This document shows positions 50,801-63,159 of a stretch of 64,000 bases of DNA, piece by piece (the first letter of the stretch is position 1; the number at the start of each line of letters is the position of its first letter). The translations under genes were made by a program, and so were the position numbers. The DNA comes from Anticarsia gemmatalis (Eukaryota > Arthropoda > Insecta > Lepidoptera > Erebidae). The stretch is from the NCBI RefSeq assembly GCF_050436995.1, contig NC_134758.1, positions 2,914,001 to 2,978,000 on the forward strand, given 5' to 3'. The notes under the pieces were generated by a model, which was not told where the DNA came from, made no database searches, and saw only the letters and a list, made by a program, of their open reading frames with translations.

Positions 50801-51271
50801 TTCTTTAGAGAACATCCATGAGCATATAGGATTCGACTAGAGAATCCAAAATGGAACGTTGCGTTCGATAGATTTCCTACTACTATTGACCAGGCCCAGC
50901 TTCCCTATTGACTAGGCCATAGCCTTATAAAAATAAATATATAAATTAACCCATTACTGTCCAACTGCTGGGCAAGGGTCTCCTCCCGTAATGAGGGAGG
51001 TTATAGCCTTATAATAACCCAATATTTTATCATATTACTATTCAATAACTCACAACCTTATTTAACATTTGATCTTGTCGTAACAAATTGACTCATGCTT
51101 TAACCATTGTTTCAGGTGACCCGTGACCTAGAACGAGGCAGCGAGGACGCCAAGTACTATCAGGAGGTACTGGCGCCCCGCCAACTGGCTAACTTCAGGC
51201 CATTCAATCTCGAGGAGTGGTGGGCTCGCCGCCTACTTCAGACCATAAATCGCAATAAACATCGCTCTTAG
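47893..51271 (+). CDS. MAPK-regulated corepressor-interacting protein (MCRIP/FAM195 family)
   Basis: Small, mostly disordered protein. In vertebrates MCRIP1/2 bind the corepressor CtBP under ERK control and associate with RNA-granule proteins (family knowledge). Exons are 47893-47912, 49085-49262 and 51116-51271; phases close, giving 117 residues. Visible parts are a basic, Ser/Asn/Pro-rich N-terminal half (MDRNNMR, SKRHNGNGHSARLSPP), then HDDLINYIYDSWNKVTRDLE, which matches the conserved ENVRF-EAW helix. The C-terminal signature is ANFRPFNLEEWWARRLLQ (compare FVPIDLDEWWAQ in human MCRIP2). The ATG context AAACATGG is good and the first exon carries only six codons and two bases. It is divergent from THOC1 across a CCAAT-rich spacer. 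I do not assign paralogue 1 or 2. Confidence 0.85.
49800..50048 (+). repeat. Interspersed repeat in MCRIP intron 2, LINE-tail-like
   Basis: Begins ACTAGCTGACCCGCGCAACT and ends TTTATATATTAGTATAGAT. I recognise this block from many lepidopteran genomes, where near-identical copies occur in introns; I believe it is the 3' part of a non-LTR element. The frame over 49843-50043 is not a gene. Confidence 0.55.
50940..51003. repeat. Interspersed repeat fragment in MCRIP intron 2
   Basis: Contains TGTCCAACTGCTGGGCAAGG followed by GTCTCCTCCCGTAATGAGGG, the same repeat family as the fragments at 25028 and 46098. It lies 110 bp before the last MCRIP exon. Confidence 0.5.
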
Positions 51272-54200
51272 TTCCATGGCAAAAAGCGTTCGAAATCAAG
51301 ATTGTGCCCATTGAAACAGAACTTTTATATTTTCAAGAAGTTTGGTATGATTTGTATTGCTTTGATTCTGTTCTTCGTTTGTTTCGTACAAGGTATTATT
51401 CCTTGGTGTTTTATGTAATTTTGTTACTGTTTGAAACCTACAATCACATGTATGAAAGGCAAATGGACAAGTCTTAACAGCATTAGTAAAGGTTTCTGCA
51501 GTGTCAAAAAATGATTTTAATTTTCAAAATTTTATTATTTAGTAAAATTTTTAGTTGATTTGTTTTAATGGTAGAGGTTATATTAGGTTGAATTATATTA
51601 GTATTCTTTATTTATTTTATAAAAATATTCCATATTTATATAATTTTTTTTGTTCATATGGTTCAGTGTTGTCAATAAAAAAATGCAGTTAAAAATTTCA
51701 ATGGGCGCAGTTGGAATCGAACGAAAAGTGTATTGTCTCATTGTACATATACAGACTACACTCAATAAAAAAAGTTTTAGCAGTTAAAAGACAATTAAAA
51801 AGAATAAAGCAAATAGACTTCTATACAGTGCATTAGACGCATAGAATACAAAAATATATGAATTTTAGTAGTGCACGAAAGAAAATATACAATATTATTG
51901 AGAATAAATATTTGTGAAACAATTTTTCAATGGAAATTAGGATATAAGAGTGAGCTTTTTTCTGCTGTGTAATAGAAACTGGTCTTTCTCTATGCTTCTA
52001 AATGTCTGGCGGTAGATGATTTATTTTCCAAAAAAAAAATACTTGTTAAATACTACTCCCTCTATATGAAAATTTCTCGATACTCTTTCTATGACACCGA
52101 GATTTCTTCTATTCGATAGTATGCACCCTTGTTCCGTAGAAATATCCTAACAATTAAGTTTGCAATGAGACATTACTGTTGCTCTGAGATTATGCTTTAC
52201 AATTTTAGTTTCCCTTCATTATGTGAACTTTCCCATGAGTACATATGTTTCTGTTGTACACCATGATTAAATGAATAAACGAGAAAGGAAGAGGACAACA
52301 TTACAAATACTGTTAGTTAAAAAGAGATAGACATATTTCTGTCAATCTATACCTTCAAAAGCCAACATTAACTGGCTTGCTAACTCTTTAAATACTTAAA
52401 CCTCTCTCTTTATATATTTAATCATGGTTGTATATGTAGAATATGCTTTTGCTTTCGCATTTTCACACTAAAGTAGAAGATCGCTTTAATCATGTGCTTC
52501 GGGAAACTTCGGAAACCTCGGCAATCCTCGGATGTCTTCGGCTTCACGGACCTCGAAGCGCATAGTTAAGTGTTGTATGTTAAAAAAATCATTCTTTAGT
52601 TGCATTTTTATTTTAAAAAGTGTGTTTTAAATCTGTGTATTATTAATTAAGCATTGTAATTATAAAATGTGCACATTGTTTGTACATTTTTAAACTTTGT
52701 GTGACAAAATTATGTAGCGATTATTGAAAGTAGACTAACGAGAGGAGATAAATATAGTAAACGGATTATCAGAGGCTTAAAACATTTTGGTACTTACTAA
52801 TGAGGTTTTAGTTTTATTGACAAGTGTTGTCAACTCCTGCACTCGATTATCAGCACTTTTCACTTAGCGATAATCGCTATCGATATTTTAACAATTGAGA
52901 GAACTATTGTCGTTAAGTTATCGATTAAATATAAAATAGGAATGTTTACAATATCTATCTCGTCTCGTTGGTATTGAATTAAATTTAAAATGTTTACCTT
53001 TACAATATTAAGTCCCAGTTTAACCACTTCTGAATAAGTACCGGTTAACTTATCAGGTGGATTATTGACGGCTTTTTCATATATTTGCTGTCATTTTATC
53101 CATCGGTTATCCGATACATCCATAGACTGTGAACACGGGCCTAACAGCCAGTTCAGAGCTTATGGATAAATGTTGAATAACGTAGCAGTTAGGTAAAATG
53201 ACGACAAATGTGTTAAATTCTGTCAAAATTCCTTCTGATTAGTTATCTAATACTTATCCATGAGCCGTGAAACTGCCACTAAAGTACATTATAATCGCGT
53301 TTGTAATCGACATTGTGATATAATAATTTGTATAACATTCGTAAAGCAATAAAGTTGACATGAAGGGAATAATGTTGTTTTTAAAAGAGATGTTTTTTCA
53401 AAGAGTAGGTGATCTTAGGTAATGTAAATAATTTAGTATGAATTTCTATTTTTATTTAATAATAAGTGAACGTGTCATCGCAATTTAGAATTGGCTAGAT
53501 ATTGTGTTGTATTCTTAATAAATAATAATGATATACTGTTGAACCGTAAAGGTTATTTTGTACTGGCACCTACATAATGTAAAGGGACTTTACACATCGA
53601 CGCATATAAGTGAATTTTTCTCCAATCATTGATTTCCTTGATTGTTACACCTTGGAAACGAAATAATGAATATGATCTGATCGCCTATGCGCCTAATACT
53701 ATATTTGTTATTTGACATGAGCGTATAATTGGACCTACATATTATTATGTGAACCAACCTACATTTGAAATCATTAAATTTTTACAATTATGATTAATGC
53801 ATTCTATCTGCTCAGAAAAGATGGAACATACTCATCTATTAATAAACACAGATTGAATATTCTTATTTGCGCAATCAGCGCATTTTAGTTAAAAAGTCTT
53901 CAAAAAAGTTCCAATATTTACTTAGGCGCCCTATGTGTAATCTCTCTCTTTGTGAAACGAAAGATTTTAGTTTATTTATCCACCGTATTTTAGAAATTTG
54001 AGTTACAATATTGCATTTAAATGCATTTTCTTTTAGTAAATAATGTGAGACGCTAATGTAAAAATATGTATGCATTTAAGTTAGTACTTTTATGTTAGTT
54101 TCAATACATTGTTAAGTGAAAAATATGATTTATTGTAATTATTTGGTTATTGTGTTTGTTATGGATCATTGCTGTATAAACTTTGTTCATATCTACAGAC

Positions 54201-54782
54201 ATAAAGCATGGTATTACAACTCTACCGTTACACTACGCGCCACTTAACTTTATGTATCTGAATATGGCAACACTCTAAATTCGATTCTGTCAAGAGTAAT
54301 CTGGCAGAGGATTTTTTGTTATACTCAGATACACTAAGTAAAGTAACGCGTATTATAAATAGCACATAATTTAAAAACTGTTATTACTATACACAAAACT
54401 CGTGATGCTAAGAATAACCTAAAGCAGCATTTATCAACGTTTTCCAGTCTGTGGACCACAGGAAACGGGAGCACAAATTCAAGGAAAAAAAACCTCTTAA
54501 TATTCAAAAGGTTGTCCACCTATGTTCTAGTGTCTGTAGAAATGAGGGTAGTTGAATAAATATTGTTTAATTAAGACCAATATTGTAAACAAGTGTCAGT
54601 ACAATATAACTGTAGATTTTAGTGATTGACCTGATGTGGAACCGCCATTACCGGCGATGCACAGATGATGACGTCACCGTCTCCGTATGTATAGAACATT
54701 CCACTCACATGTACTTAGCGTTTGAAACTATTGTAAATACGTTTTAAGTGACGCAGTGCTACAGATTATGGATTTGAATAAA
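51272..54782 (+). other. Probable long 3' UTR of MCRIP with several poly(A) signals
   Basis: AATAAA occurs on the gene strand at 51674, 51764, 51903, 52274, 53348, 53517 and 54777. No other gene is supported here, so alternative 3' ends from 0.4 to 3.5 kb are possible. The segment 52508-52545 has TCGG repeated at 9-10-nt spacing. The frame at 53875-54075 (minus) lacks any domain. Whether transcription really extends past the first signals cannot be told from sequence. Confidence 0.4.
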
Positions 54783-54837
54783 ATGTTTTTAATATTTTAT
54801 GCAGTTTTACTTTACCATTCCATACAGTCATTTCTCG

Positions 54838-55206
54838 TAGCTTAGTTAACAATAGCCGCACGGAACTGTCTCTGAGGTTAAGCTACGCTTGCCGTGTTTG
54901 TGCGGTGGATGGCTGACCATAATATATATTCCGAGTCCCCACGGTCCCTTGTTTTGGAAGGCACGTTAAATTGTGGATCCCGCCTGCCATTCTCAAAGAT
55001 GTTTGTTAGTCGCTGACAGAAGTCAGAAGCTTAAGGGTCTGACAACCAGTCTTACGAAGGATATCGTGTTATAAGTAAACTCAGGCAACTGGGTTGTGGA
55101 GTTCCGATAGGTAGTCGCTCTATGTAAAATACTGGTATTCTGCTGCATCCGGTGAGACTGGAAGCCGACTCAAACATAGCTGGAAGAAAGGCTAGGCTAA
55201 TAATAT
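54838..55206 (+). repeat. SINE-like repeat with a 5S-rRNA-like head
   Basis: AGGTTAAGC at 54875-54883 and GGATGGCTGACC at 54907-54918 resemble the conserved 3' half of 5S rRNA (GTTAAGCAACG, then GGATGGGTGACC). The rest (GGAAGGCACGTTAAATTGTG, CTGACAACCAGTCTTACGAA, ACTGGAAGCCGACTCAAACA) matches a repeat I know to be widespread in Lepidoptera. This suggests a 5S-derived (SINE3-type) element. Ends are approximate. Confidence 0.55.
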
Positions 55207-57647
55207 AAACATATTTCGGCCTCTATCTACGTAATCAACCATAGCATAAAGTTCGTTCACCGGGTTCGCAACTCAAATGATATTCGAATCAATGGAACTT
55301 AAAATAAGAAAGAATGCTACTACAATAAAGCCTCTCTTTCCTAGCGATCTCTGCTATAGGTCAGGCGGCGCACGCGGCGCTGCTTGATATAAGTACTTTG
55401 ATCTATCCCGCCAGTGGCTCCCGAACCTGTGGCCTTGACACAATTACCGGTGCATTCCGCGCGCTAAAATTAAAAAAAAAATAAGTTCTTAACTTAAAAA
55501 GGACGCCTTTCTGTGTTTTAGTGAAATTAAATGGTAATATTTAGGGTTTTGTGTAATAAAGACATTTCAATAATAAAGTTTTAATTAGTGTTTACTGTGA
55601 TAAGGACGGCATAGTGTTGTTGATGATTTACCTTTATTGGCCCACCGTTGGTTCGGTGGAAAATTTGTTATTAGCTAAGGGTGCGCTGTCCGTCGAGATA
55701 TAAACATTACGCAGTGCTTTTCCAAAATAATTGCTCGAAGTGATTAGTGATGATTAACAAGTAATATCATCCCAGTGATAATAAGTAGCGTAAGTAAGTA
55801 ATGTGAATCCGTGCGAAGTGTCAGTGTCGTCACAGGATCGAGAAGCGCCGGCAGCGAACTCGCGAGCCTTGCTTTGTTGCCGCTGTTGCTCCAGCGTACG
55901 CGTAAGTAATAATTATAGTCTCTGATGCTTATTTGAATACTATGTATTATTTTAGTATTTAGTATGTGTAACACATTTTAATTTCTTCAATTAGCCAACT
56001 ATTGATCTCTGGTAGGATGGGACACCTACTTATACGTTGAAGGAAGCAAGCCACGGTAGTCACGTCGTACACGTACGTACATACATAATATCACGCCTGT
56101 TATATCACATTAGAATTATATTAGGTGTAAGCAGAGGTGTATGAAATACTCCTATTTAGCCGGACAAATTAAAAGACACCTAGGTATATACGCCGACCTC
56201 ATGAACAGCAGTCGGATACAATACACTGCCAATACCGCGAAAGTGCAGCCTGTTTAAATTACCAACTTTCTAGCGTTTTGTTGACACATAATAAAACAAG
56301 AGCCCTTGAGCCGATTAGCATGTAAACCACGCAACTCGCAACAAATCGTCTTACATGTAGGTAAATAGAAACAGAAAAAGTTGTAGTTAATCTCTTTGTC
56401 AAACGGGGACTTGGAAACTCATTAGAGGGTAGTTGCGCGGGCCCCGCGGCGCGACGCGTAAACATCAGCTTTGTACATCGTATCCACTGTTTGACATACG
56501 ACCATACCACGCTTTATGAATGTGTACTATTGGCGGAATAATGATGTTACGTTTTGACGATTGAGGGTGCTTCTTTTCTAGGTTTTACTGCTGAAAAATT
56601 ATGTAAATATTTGTGAACTAGTGTACTAGATTCATACACTAAGAGTAGAGATGGGATCCCACTTTTCTGGATATTTCGTCTTAAGTGAGATTCGGGTTTA
56701 CCGTTTATAAATATCTATCAGGTAGCTTATCAAATAGATTTTTTAAAGTTCTTTTCATACATTTGCTGTCACTTTATTGAACAGAGGGGTTATTAACAAT
56801 TAAATATAATTAAACTGTGGAACTCAATAAATTACCTTTTAAAAATATCTACTGAACTTACTTCGAGACCATTGGCATTCTCTTATACATAACTATATTT
56901 GAATAATTTCGACAACATAATTCTCCATTTCGGAACCTCAAAATTCCAACAAAATAAGTAGGCAAAAAGAAGAAAACTTTACTGTTAACCGGGTCCAGAG
57001 CGGCGGCCTGAGCCTCTTGGAAATCGAAACGAAATGTTCGTAGAAATTCGGCCGACTACCCTTCACCCCGTCACCCCGTAATTACAATTTAGCAAACATG
57101 CCTTAAATTCCATTTCCCGCTTAAAAATCCTCCGCTTGCTAAGTAAAATTATAGGTATTTTATTAAGAAATTCGGAGAATATTTACTCTATGTAGTGATA
57201 TTTTGAGAGAGGATTTGTGAAGATATTTTATTTATGATCTGTGAACTTTATGTAGCTACTGTACATATTTAAACAGACAAATTATAATTTATCTGGAGTT
57301 TTGTAATTCCTTTTACTATTTGTAGATACCTACGTACTTTTTCATTCCAAATTGCTTTATTATTCTGATTATTTAGTACATTATTAGCATCCTATTGTTT
57401 TTAAAAGGAATGTTTAAAAATTAAGGTTTTCACTGTTCATTTAAAGTTTTCAGTTTTGGATTAACATTATTAAGTTGCAGGAAAATTATTGTTGGCGCCA
57501 AAAAGTGTATTAGGTGAGACAAAAATGTGAAACATTAGATATTGGCCCATTGTAAAAATACCTACCATACATACTTATATAAGCATAGATCAGTCCTTTA
57601 TCAGCCTAAAACTTATATGTATATGAGTTTCCTTCTAATTATGTATA
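55207..57647. other. Intergenic stretch, one possible non-coding first exon
   Basis: No coding exon recognised. At 55840-55901 there is a GC-richer segment starting near a TCAGTG initiator-like word (55823) and ending at a strong donor (ACGC|GTAAGTAA), which could be a 5' non-coding exon on plus. A GC patch also occurs at 56430-56460. The frames at 55744-55974 and 56259-56510 are unsupported. Confidence 0.35.
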
Positions 57648-58101
57648 TGTTACTGTAAAAGCCCGAACTGTGGTAAATCCTAAGATTTTCCGGTAAAACC
57701 TAAGATTTACCAACTCTCAATGGTAAAAGTCCGAACAAGCCGGAGTTTAAAAACTATGTTACGATATATAAAAAACTCCTTCTGTATAACTATGTTTATA
57801 ACTATTTCACGGTATAATTATATACCGTGACATAGTTATAAAGAAGGAGTTTTGGGTAAAGCGACATGGGAAGGTTAGGCGAAGCGAAGCTCCCACCTTA
57901 GCCTTCGTGGTTATTTTTTTTAAACCACCCAGTAGGAGTAAGTGAAGCGGGGCTCCGGCGACATCTCGACATCATCAAGTGAACAGAGGTAAAAGTTCGA
58001 AATAAAAGAATTGTTCGGACTTTTACCATTGATAGTTGGTAAATCTTAGGTTATACCGGAAAATCTTAGGATTTACCACAGTTCGGGCTTTTACAGTAAC
58101 A
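57648..58101. mobile_element. MITE, 454 bp, with 91-bp terminal inverted repeats
   Basis: Arms 57648-57738 and 58011-58101 are reverse complements with only two mismatches over 91 bp. They are flanked by TA on both sides (57646-57647 and 58102-58103), as expected for a Tc1/mariner-type target duplication. Each arm holds GTAAAAGYCCGAAC twice (57655 and 57723 on the left) and two TAAGATTT words. The middle contains a second palindrome: AAAACTCCTTCT at 57772-57783 with AGAAGGAGTTTT at 57842-57853, around ACGGTATAATTATATACCGT. No transposase frame is present, so it is non-autonomous. Confidence 0.8.
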
Positions 58102-58103
58102 TA

Positions 58104-61100
58104 AGTATACAAAATAAATAATCGACGTTGCAACACAAATGAAACAATATCATTATGCAAAATGGTACACAAACAATAAAACTCCGTTATCCGAACAATG
58201 AGGTAACCGCGTTCATTTGAAATTGAGTCAGTCACTCATTTCTAAGCGTCTGTTAATCGTTGAAATCGCATCGACCAAATTGAATTAACGTTGAAGGGGT
58301 GCGAATGGCCGTCATGATGAATCGAAGTGACGAACAGACCGACTGCCGTGTTAATTGATTGCTGAAACCTTTACACGACCAATTTAAATGCGTTGGCAAT
58401 GTTTGGACGATTGGGTAATGGAGGTTGTGGAGCTTTATTGGTATTTACGGATAAATTGTGTCAGGTTTGTGGAGTGAATTGTTTTCTGTGTTTTTCGGAA
58501 GGGTTATTTATACCTTTACGTTCTGAATTCTTCGAGTGAGCAATACTGTTGAACGGTTACAAATATTCCTCTACGGAATTAAACCAACTATAAACCAAGG
58601 TACCATGCATTTTTTTGAGAATGGAGTTTATGTCTCTGCCTATCCTAATGGGCAAAAAGGCGTTATTGTATATATGTACCAATCTATGAGTTTAATATGG
58701 AAACGAAATTAAAATGTATGCTATCAAAATCTAAATCCACCAGATTTATTTTCTTTTAACCAATACAAAATAGTAGAACCTGCATAAATACAGATAGCAG
58801 AAACGCGTTCCATATAAGAATAACAATGAAAGAAAAACCTGAAATATCAAATCACAAGCAATCTCAGAAACCTTAACTACTGCACCAAAAACGCCTAAAC
58901 ACACTAAACCGAATACTTGCATCCAAATTGACTTCTATAACGATATCAGAGTTTGTCCTACATTCGGTTAATACCTAACAAGAGAGAACAAGCTGCAAGT
59001 TGTTCTCAAACACTCTCAATCGGTGGCAGTTAGTGAAAACAGCCAGTGAGCCTGTTACTGTGGCTTATTGAAACGTTCTCTTGAGTACCTGTCGCCTCAG
59101 GGAATGTTTGTTTGGGAGGATTGCTGTATTTACTTGTGTACTTACTGCTAACTTACTAGATTGGTATTTCGTGATATTAGATACTATGACTAAGAGCTTT
59201 AATTTTATCAAATGAATTTTTCTACGTTGGCTTTACGTTCTACCTAATACCTACATTTGCTGTTACTTTATCCTTTGGATAGTTTAGCTAACGCTTATTC
59301 ATAAACATAACTGTCCCCTAAAATGTGTAGGTACTTAGCCAACACTTGTTCTATTTGAAAAAGCCGGCCTATGAAAATAAATTCCATGGTTAGGGAAATA
59401 AATTAAATGCAATAAGTACCTACAGATTTTTTAATTTACTTACATCGATGGATGAGTGCTCTAAGGATCCACAGGAGATATTTAGTTAGTTGCCACTGTG
59501 ATAAATAGTCACAACTTGTCTAATAACACAGTAAATAACTGTCTCATTATTAAACATAAAGCAACAAAACTTAACCACACTTGTTCCAGTACATAAACAT
59601 TGTTCAAACCACTCTACATTTTCAGTTAAAATACAAGCAACATACTTTGTTAATTATTCGTAAGCCGATTTTAAAGTCAAAAAGCCTTTCACGAACGTTA
59701 CACAACTATTTGACGTCATTGTTACACATACAAGAGTTTACAAGACTCGTAAAGTTCCCGCCATTTTGCAAGGAGCGAAACAAGAATCGTATTAAATGGA
59801 GGGTAGTCATAAAAATGTCTATCTTGGAGTTCACTGTTCATTAGTAGCGGTTCTCAGTGGCCGATAAAAGGGCTCGAACTGTAAGCCGCTTTGCTGAGCG
59901 CCTCATTAAGTTATTTTTTTTATATTCTACCGTAGATATGAATACTTTTTTGTTTCGTCAGAATAAACAGACTTGTGTTGAAATAATGAGATTTGCGTTT
60001 AGTTATTTAGGATTAACGAGATGTGAGGCCATGAATAGACGTCATTTTAATTGGATGCCGTGAAAACGTCTGCTGAAATCTTAATTCTGCATTCCATTTT
60101 ATCTTTTTAATTTTGTACTGAATGTCTGGCTCGTTTATGGCTGGCCAGTGATGTTGGAGATTAAAATGTTCTGACTAAATTGTAACTAACGTGAATATTA
60201 TTCCTATTGTGTATCTACAATGAAATATTAATCTATTTTAAGTATAGAATGTTATTATACTTGAAGCGGATTCTTTTACAATGTAATATAGGATCTTGAT
60301 CAATTTTGGCTTCCTTTGCGTTGAAATTGGAACTATTTTTAGAACCGATTTACGAAATTAGGTAGGTAAGGAGATATTTTTACCGTTAGAAATTGATAGG
60401 TTTCAAAATTGAGGTTGCAAATGGTGAAAACCCGCGTCTGTATTCTGATTTCTAGGCTACTGATTTTCTAGATAGAGACATACTTTCATAAACGAACTTA
60501 CTAGGTAATTTACGCAGAACATTTTTTCTATCACTTCTACAGTTACAATTTCTTGGAAAAGAAAACTTCGTGCGTTTCTCGGACCTCTAATGAGATGCTA
60601 ATGATGTTGTTTTAAACTCTGCTTATCTGCTTAAGGAAAATCGTGAAAGATTTATTAGAAAATAAAACAAATGGAATCAGTTGCTTCATAACTTTATTTG
60701 CTTAAAACAAAATAGCTGAGTCGTCGGTATCTGTCGGTTTTTTTTTGTATTTTTTTTATTATGCTTCGTAAAAAATATATTTTTGCGTACTCGAGAAACG
60801 TTAGGCTAGCGAAAGTCGTTGTCTTGAAGTCAAATGCTTTGGAAACTAACCCTTTTAGATAGCTAAATAATATCTAAACCTTATGAATAGTTCATTCGCA
60901 CACAGTAAAGTTTATAGTAAAGGTATTCCTGTTTTTCCAAGCTTCATTTTTGATGGTTGTATTTTTATAAGAGGTAGGTTGTTGTTCAGATTTTACTTTT
61001 CTTTGTAAAACATTCCAGAAGGTTCTTTGGCAATTTTCTCGAAAAATCTTCAAAAACTTTTCCATTATAAAAATAGAAAGGTGAATTAGAAGTTTCGTTA

Positions 61101-61231
61101 ACATTTTTCTAAGGTTTGGATGAGTGATAGAAATTAAATCTATTTTTGGACTAAGCCAAAATAAATTTTAATTTGGGTACTTCCATCAACTTTGGAAGTT
61201 TATATAACTTATTTTAAGGTAAACAAAGCTT
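58104..61231. other. Intergenic stretch, nothing recognised
   Basis: AT-rich spacer before the opsin 3' end. Frames at 59581-59844, 59857-60063 and 60892-61104 show no domain. TTTGCTGTTACTTTAT at 59256-59271 resembles words at 53084 and 56762 and may be a shared repeat scrap. Confidence 0.4.
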
Positions 61232-61373
61232 TTTATTGAATTGTGGAATATTATGAGTATGGATTGCCAGTATGCAGAGTTTACTGGGAAAAAAATTTAG
61301 GTGATACAGATACACTTCTATTCTTTAGTTTTATATCCTCTTGCAAAATTGGTCAGGGATTTTGTATTTTATT
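61232..61373 (-). terminator. Candidate poly(A) signals of the opsin gene
   Basis: AATAAA on the minus strand at 61368-61373 (about 230 bases past the stop) and 61232-61237 (about 365 bases past). Either could end the transcript. Confidence 0.4.
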
Positions 61374-61600
61374 TTAAAGGACTTCAGAATAGACGCTGTA
61401 CTTATATCGGCGCTGTTGTACCTAAGCAAAAATATATCAAGGAAAAGGTTATACTAATCACATCATAAGAACTAACTAAACCCTATTCCCCAGAGTAACT
61501 CTTCACATATTATTATAAAAACTCAATCGTTCACAAAAATATCACGATATGAATTAAAGGGTTAGTTTCCATGGCAACGGGTAGATAATGTAGCTACAGT

Positions 61601-63159
61601 CTAAGCTTCGGCGGCTTGTGGCTGTGACTGCGCCGTGGCGACGCTGGTGGTGGTAGACACGGAGTCAGGGTCCTGCTCCCGGACGCCCATCCAGGGGAGA
61701 CGCTTCTGCAATTCCGCCCTGGAGAGAAAATAGTGTATGTAGTTGAAGGTAAATAATAGATTGGAAAATGGTACACAAGTGCTTATAACTTTTCCGCCCT
61801 ACGACACAAATAGGTATGACTGAATGAGGATGCATGCGTGAGGATTTTCGCTAGTTGCAATCAACTTGCGACCTGCAACCAAGTGGCCTTTTAAATAATT
61901 AAATTAACTATATTATGCTTGATTGCGCTAGTCCCAGTAGGTTGCTTTAATACTTAGGAAATAAAGAAAGTGATATTGGAGCCGATAGTGCCCCAGGTAG
62001 AATTGCATAAATAGTAAATCATCAGTCTTCAACAAAACCATTGTGACTTGTTTCGACAGCACGTTTCATGTTCTACTAATGCCTATATTGTCCATACTAA
62101 CCCTTGTTTTCTACAAACATTGCTGCGTAAATTTCAGATTAATATTGTTGGTATTTTATCCAGCGTGTCACCTAAACCCTTTATCTCGGCCCCGAACAAA
62201 ATTCCTTGTCTTTGTTCCTTCATAACTCTTATTAATTTTCGGAATAAATAGTTTTGAGCGAGCCTCTGTTGAAAACATTATGTTGTAACTAGCTTCTAGA
62301 CGCGACTTTGGCTGCGTGAAAATTTTTCAGGGGAAACAAGTGGCTCTAAATCTAAAATCTTTGTTAATAACCATAAACATACATCCATTCTTTCAAACTT
62401 TCATTCGTTTGATACTGACCTGTATCTGGGATGATTGATGGCATACACCCATGGGTCTATGCATGACACTACTTTGCAGCAGACCGCTGGTATCATGGTC
62501 GCAATTGGAGTAAGGAGGTTCCTGCAAAAGAAATACATTTTTACTGTATGTAGCATTCATTTTCAGCAAGTGCTATATTTTTACCCGGTATTCGAGCCTT
62601 AGCCGTTGTGGTCAGCAATTAGCGATGATAATGAAAGGATTTCAATACATCTGTTATTAACTCATTAAACATTCTCGATAATTTTGCAAATAGTTTCTAA
62701 GTAGTAACTAAACGGTTGAATAGTATAGATATCGTCTCAATTTTTACTTTTGTAGTTTTCTACTTGTTAAAAGTTTCTATAGTAAGCATCACTCTTCCCA
62801 TTTCAAGATGAAACCCATATCTATCAGGAAGGCCCGATCTAGATCTTAACGGACTCACACGAATGGCTCCAAAATAAAATTCCTCCCTTGGTAATTTCTG
62901 CTTGCAAAATTCGTTATACAACAAGAATAGTTATAAAGTACTAGAGTTGTCATTTAAACTCTCACCTGTCTCCAAAAGCCCCAGTCATAGTGACGAACGC
63001 ATAAGGAGTCCAGGCGCAGACGAACAGGAAGAATATCGTGAAGGCCACTTTAGCTATCCTGATCTCCACGCTGCGGCCCGCGTCTTCTTTGTTAGCGGCG
63101 AGGGACTTGACGTTCATCTTCTTGGCTTGTTCTTGAAGCATGCGCTCGTGGAGACGGAC
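61601..63159 (-). CDS. Opsin, blue-sensitive type, C-terminal part (5' exons beyond the window)
   Basis: Visual G-protein-coupled receptor of photoreceptor membranes that binds retinal through a lysine in helix 7 (family knowledge). Three exons in gene order: 62966-63159, 62420-62521, 61601-61718; phases close, giving 137 residues and a stop. They cover the third cytoplasmic loop and helix 6 (HERMLQEQAKKMNVKSL, then VEIRIAKVAFTIFFLFVCAW and TPYAF). Helix 7 reads CCKVVSCIDPWVYAINHPRY, where the K is the expected retinal-binding lysine, and the tail is LPWMGVREQDPD then a Ser/Thr-rich end. WTPYAF and CCKVVSCIDPWVY separate it from insect long-wavelength opsins (KANAVYNP type). RLHERMLQEQAKKMNVKSL and FFLFVCAW fit the lepidopteran blue rather than UV class. 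The rest of the gene starts right of 64000; no further exon is visible between 63160 and the edge. Confidence 0.9.

Noticed and set aside
51705..51730. tRNA T-arm-like GTTCGATTCCAACTG on minus
   Set aside because: No acceptor stem partner, D arm or anticodon arm at the right distance, so not a tRNA gene.
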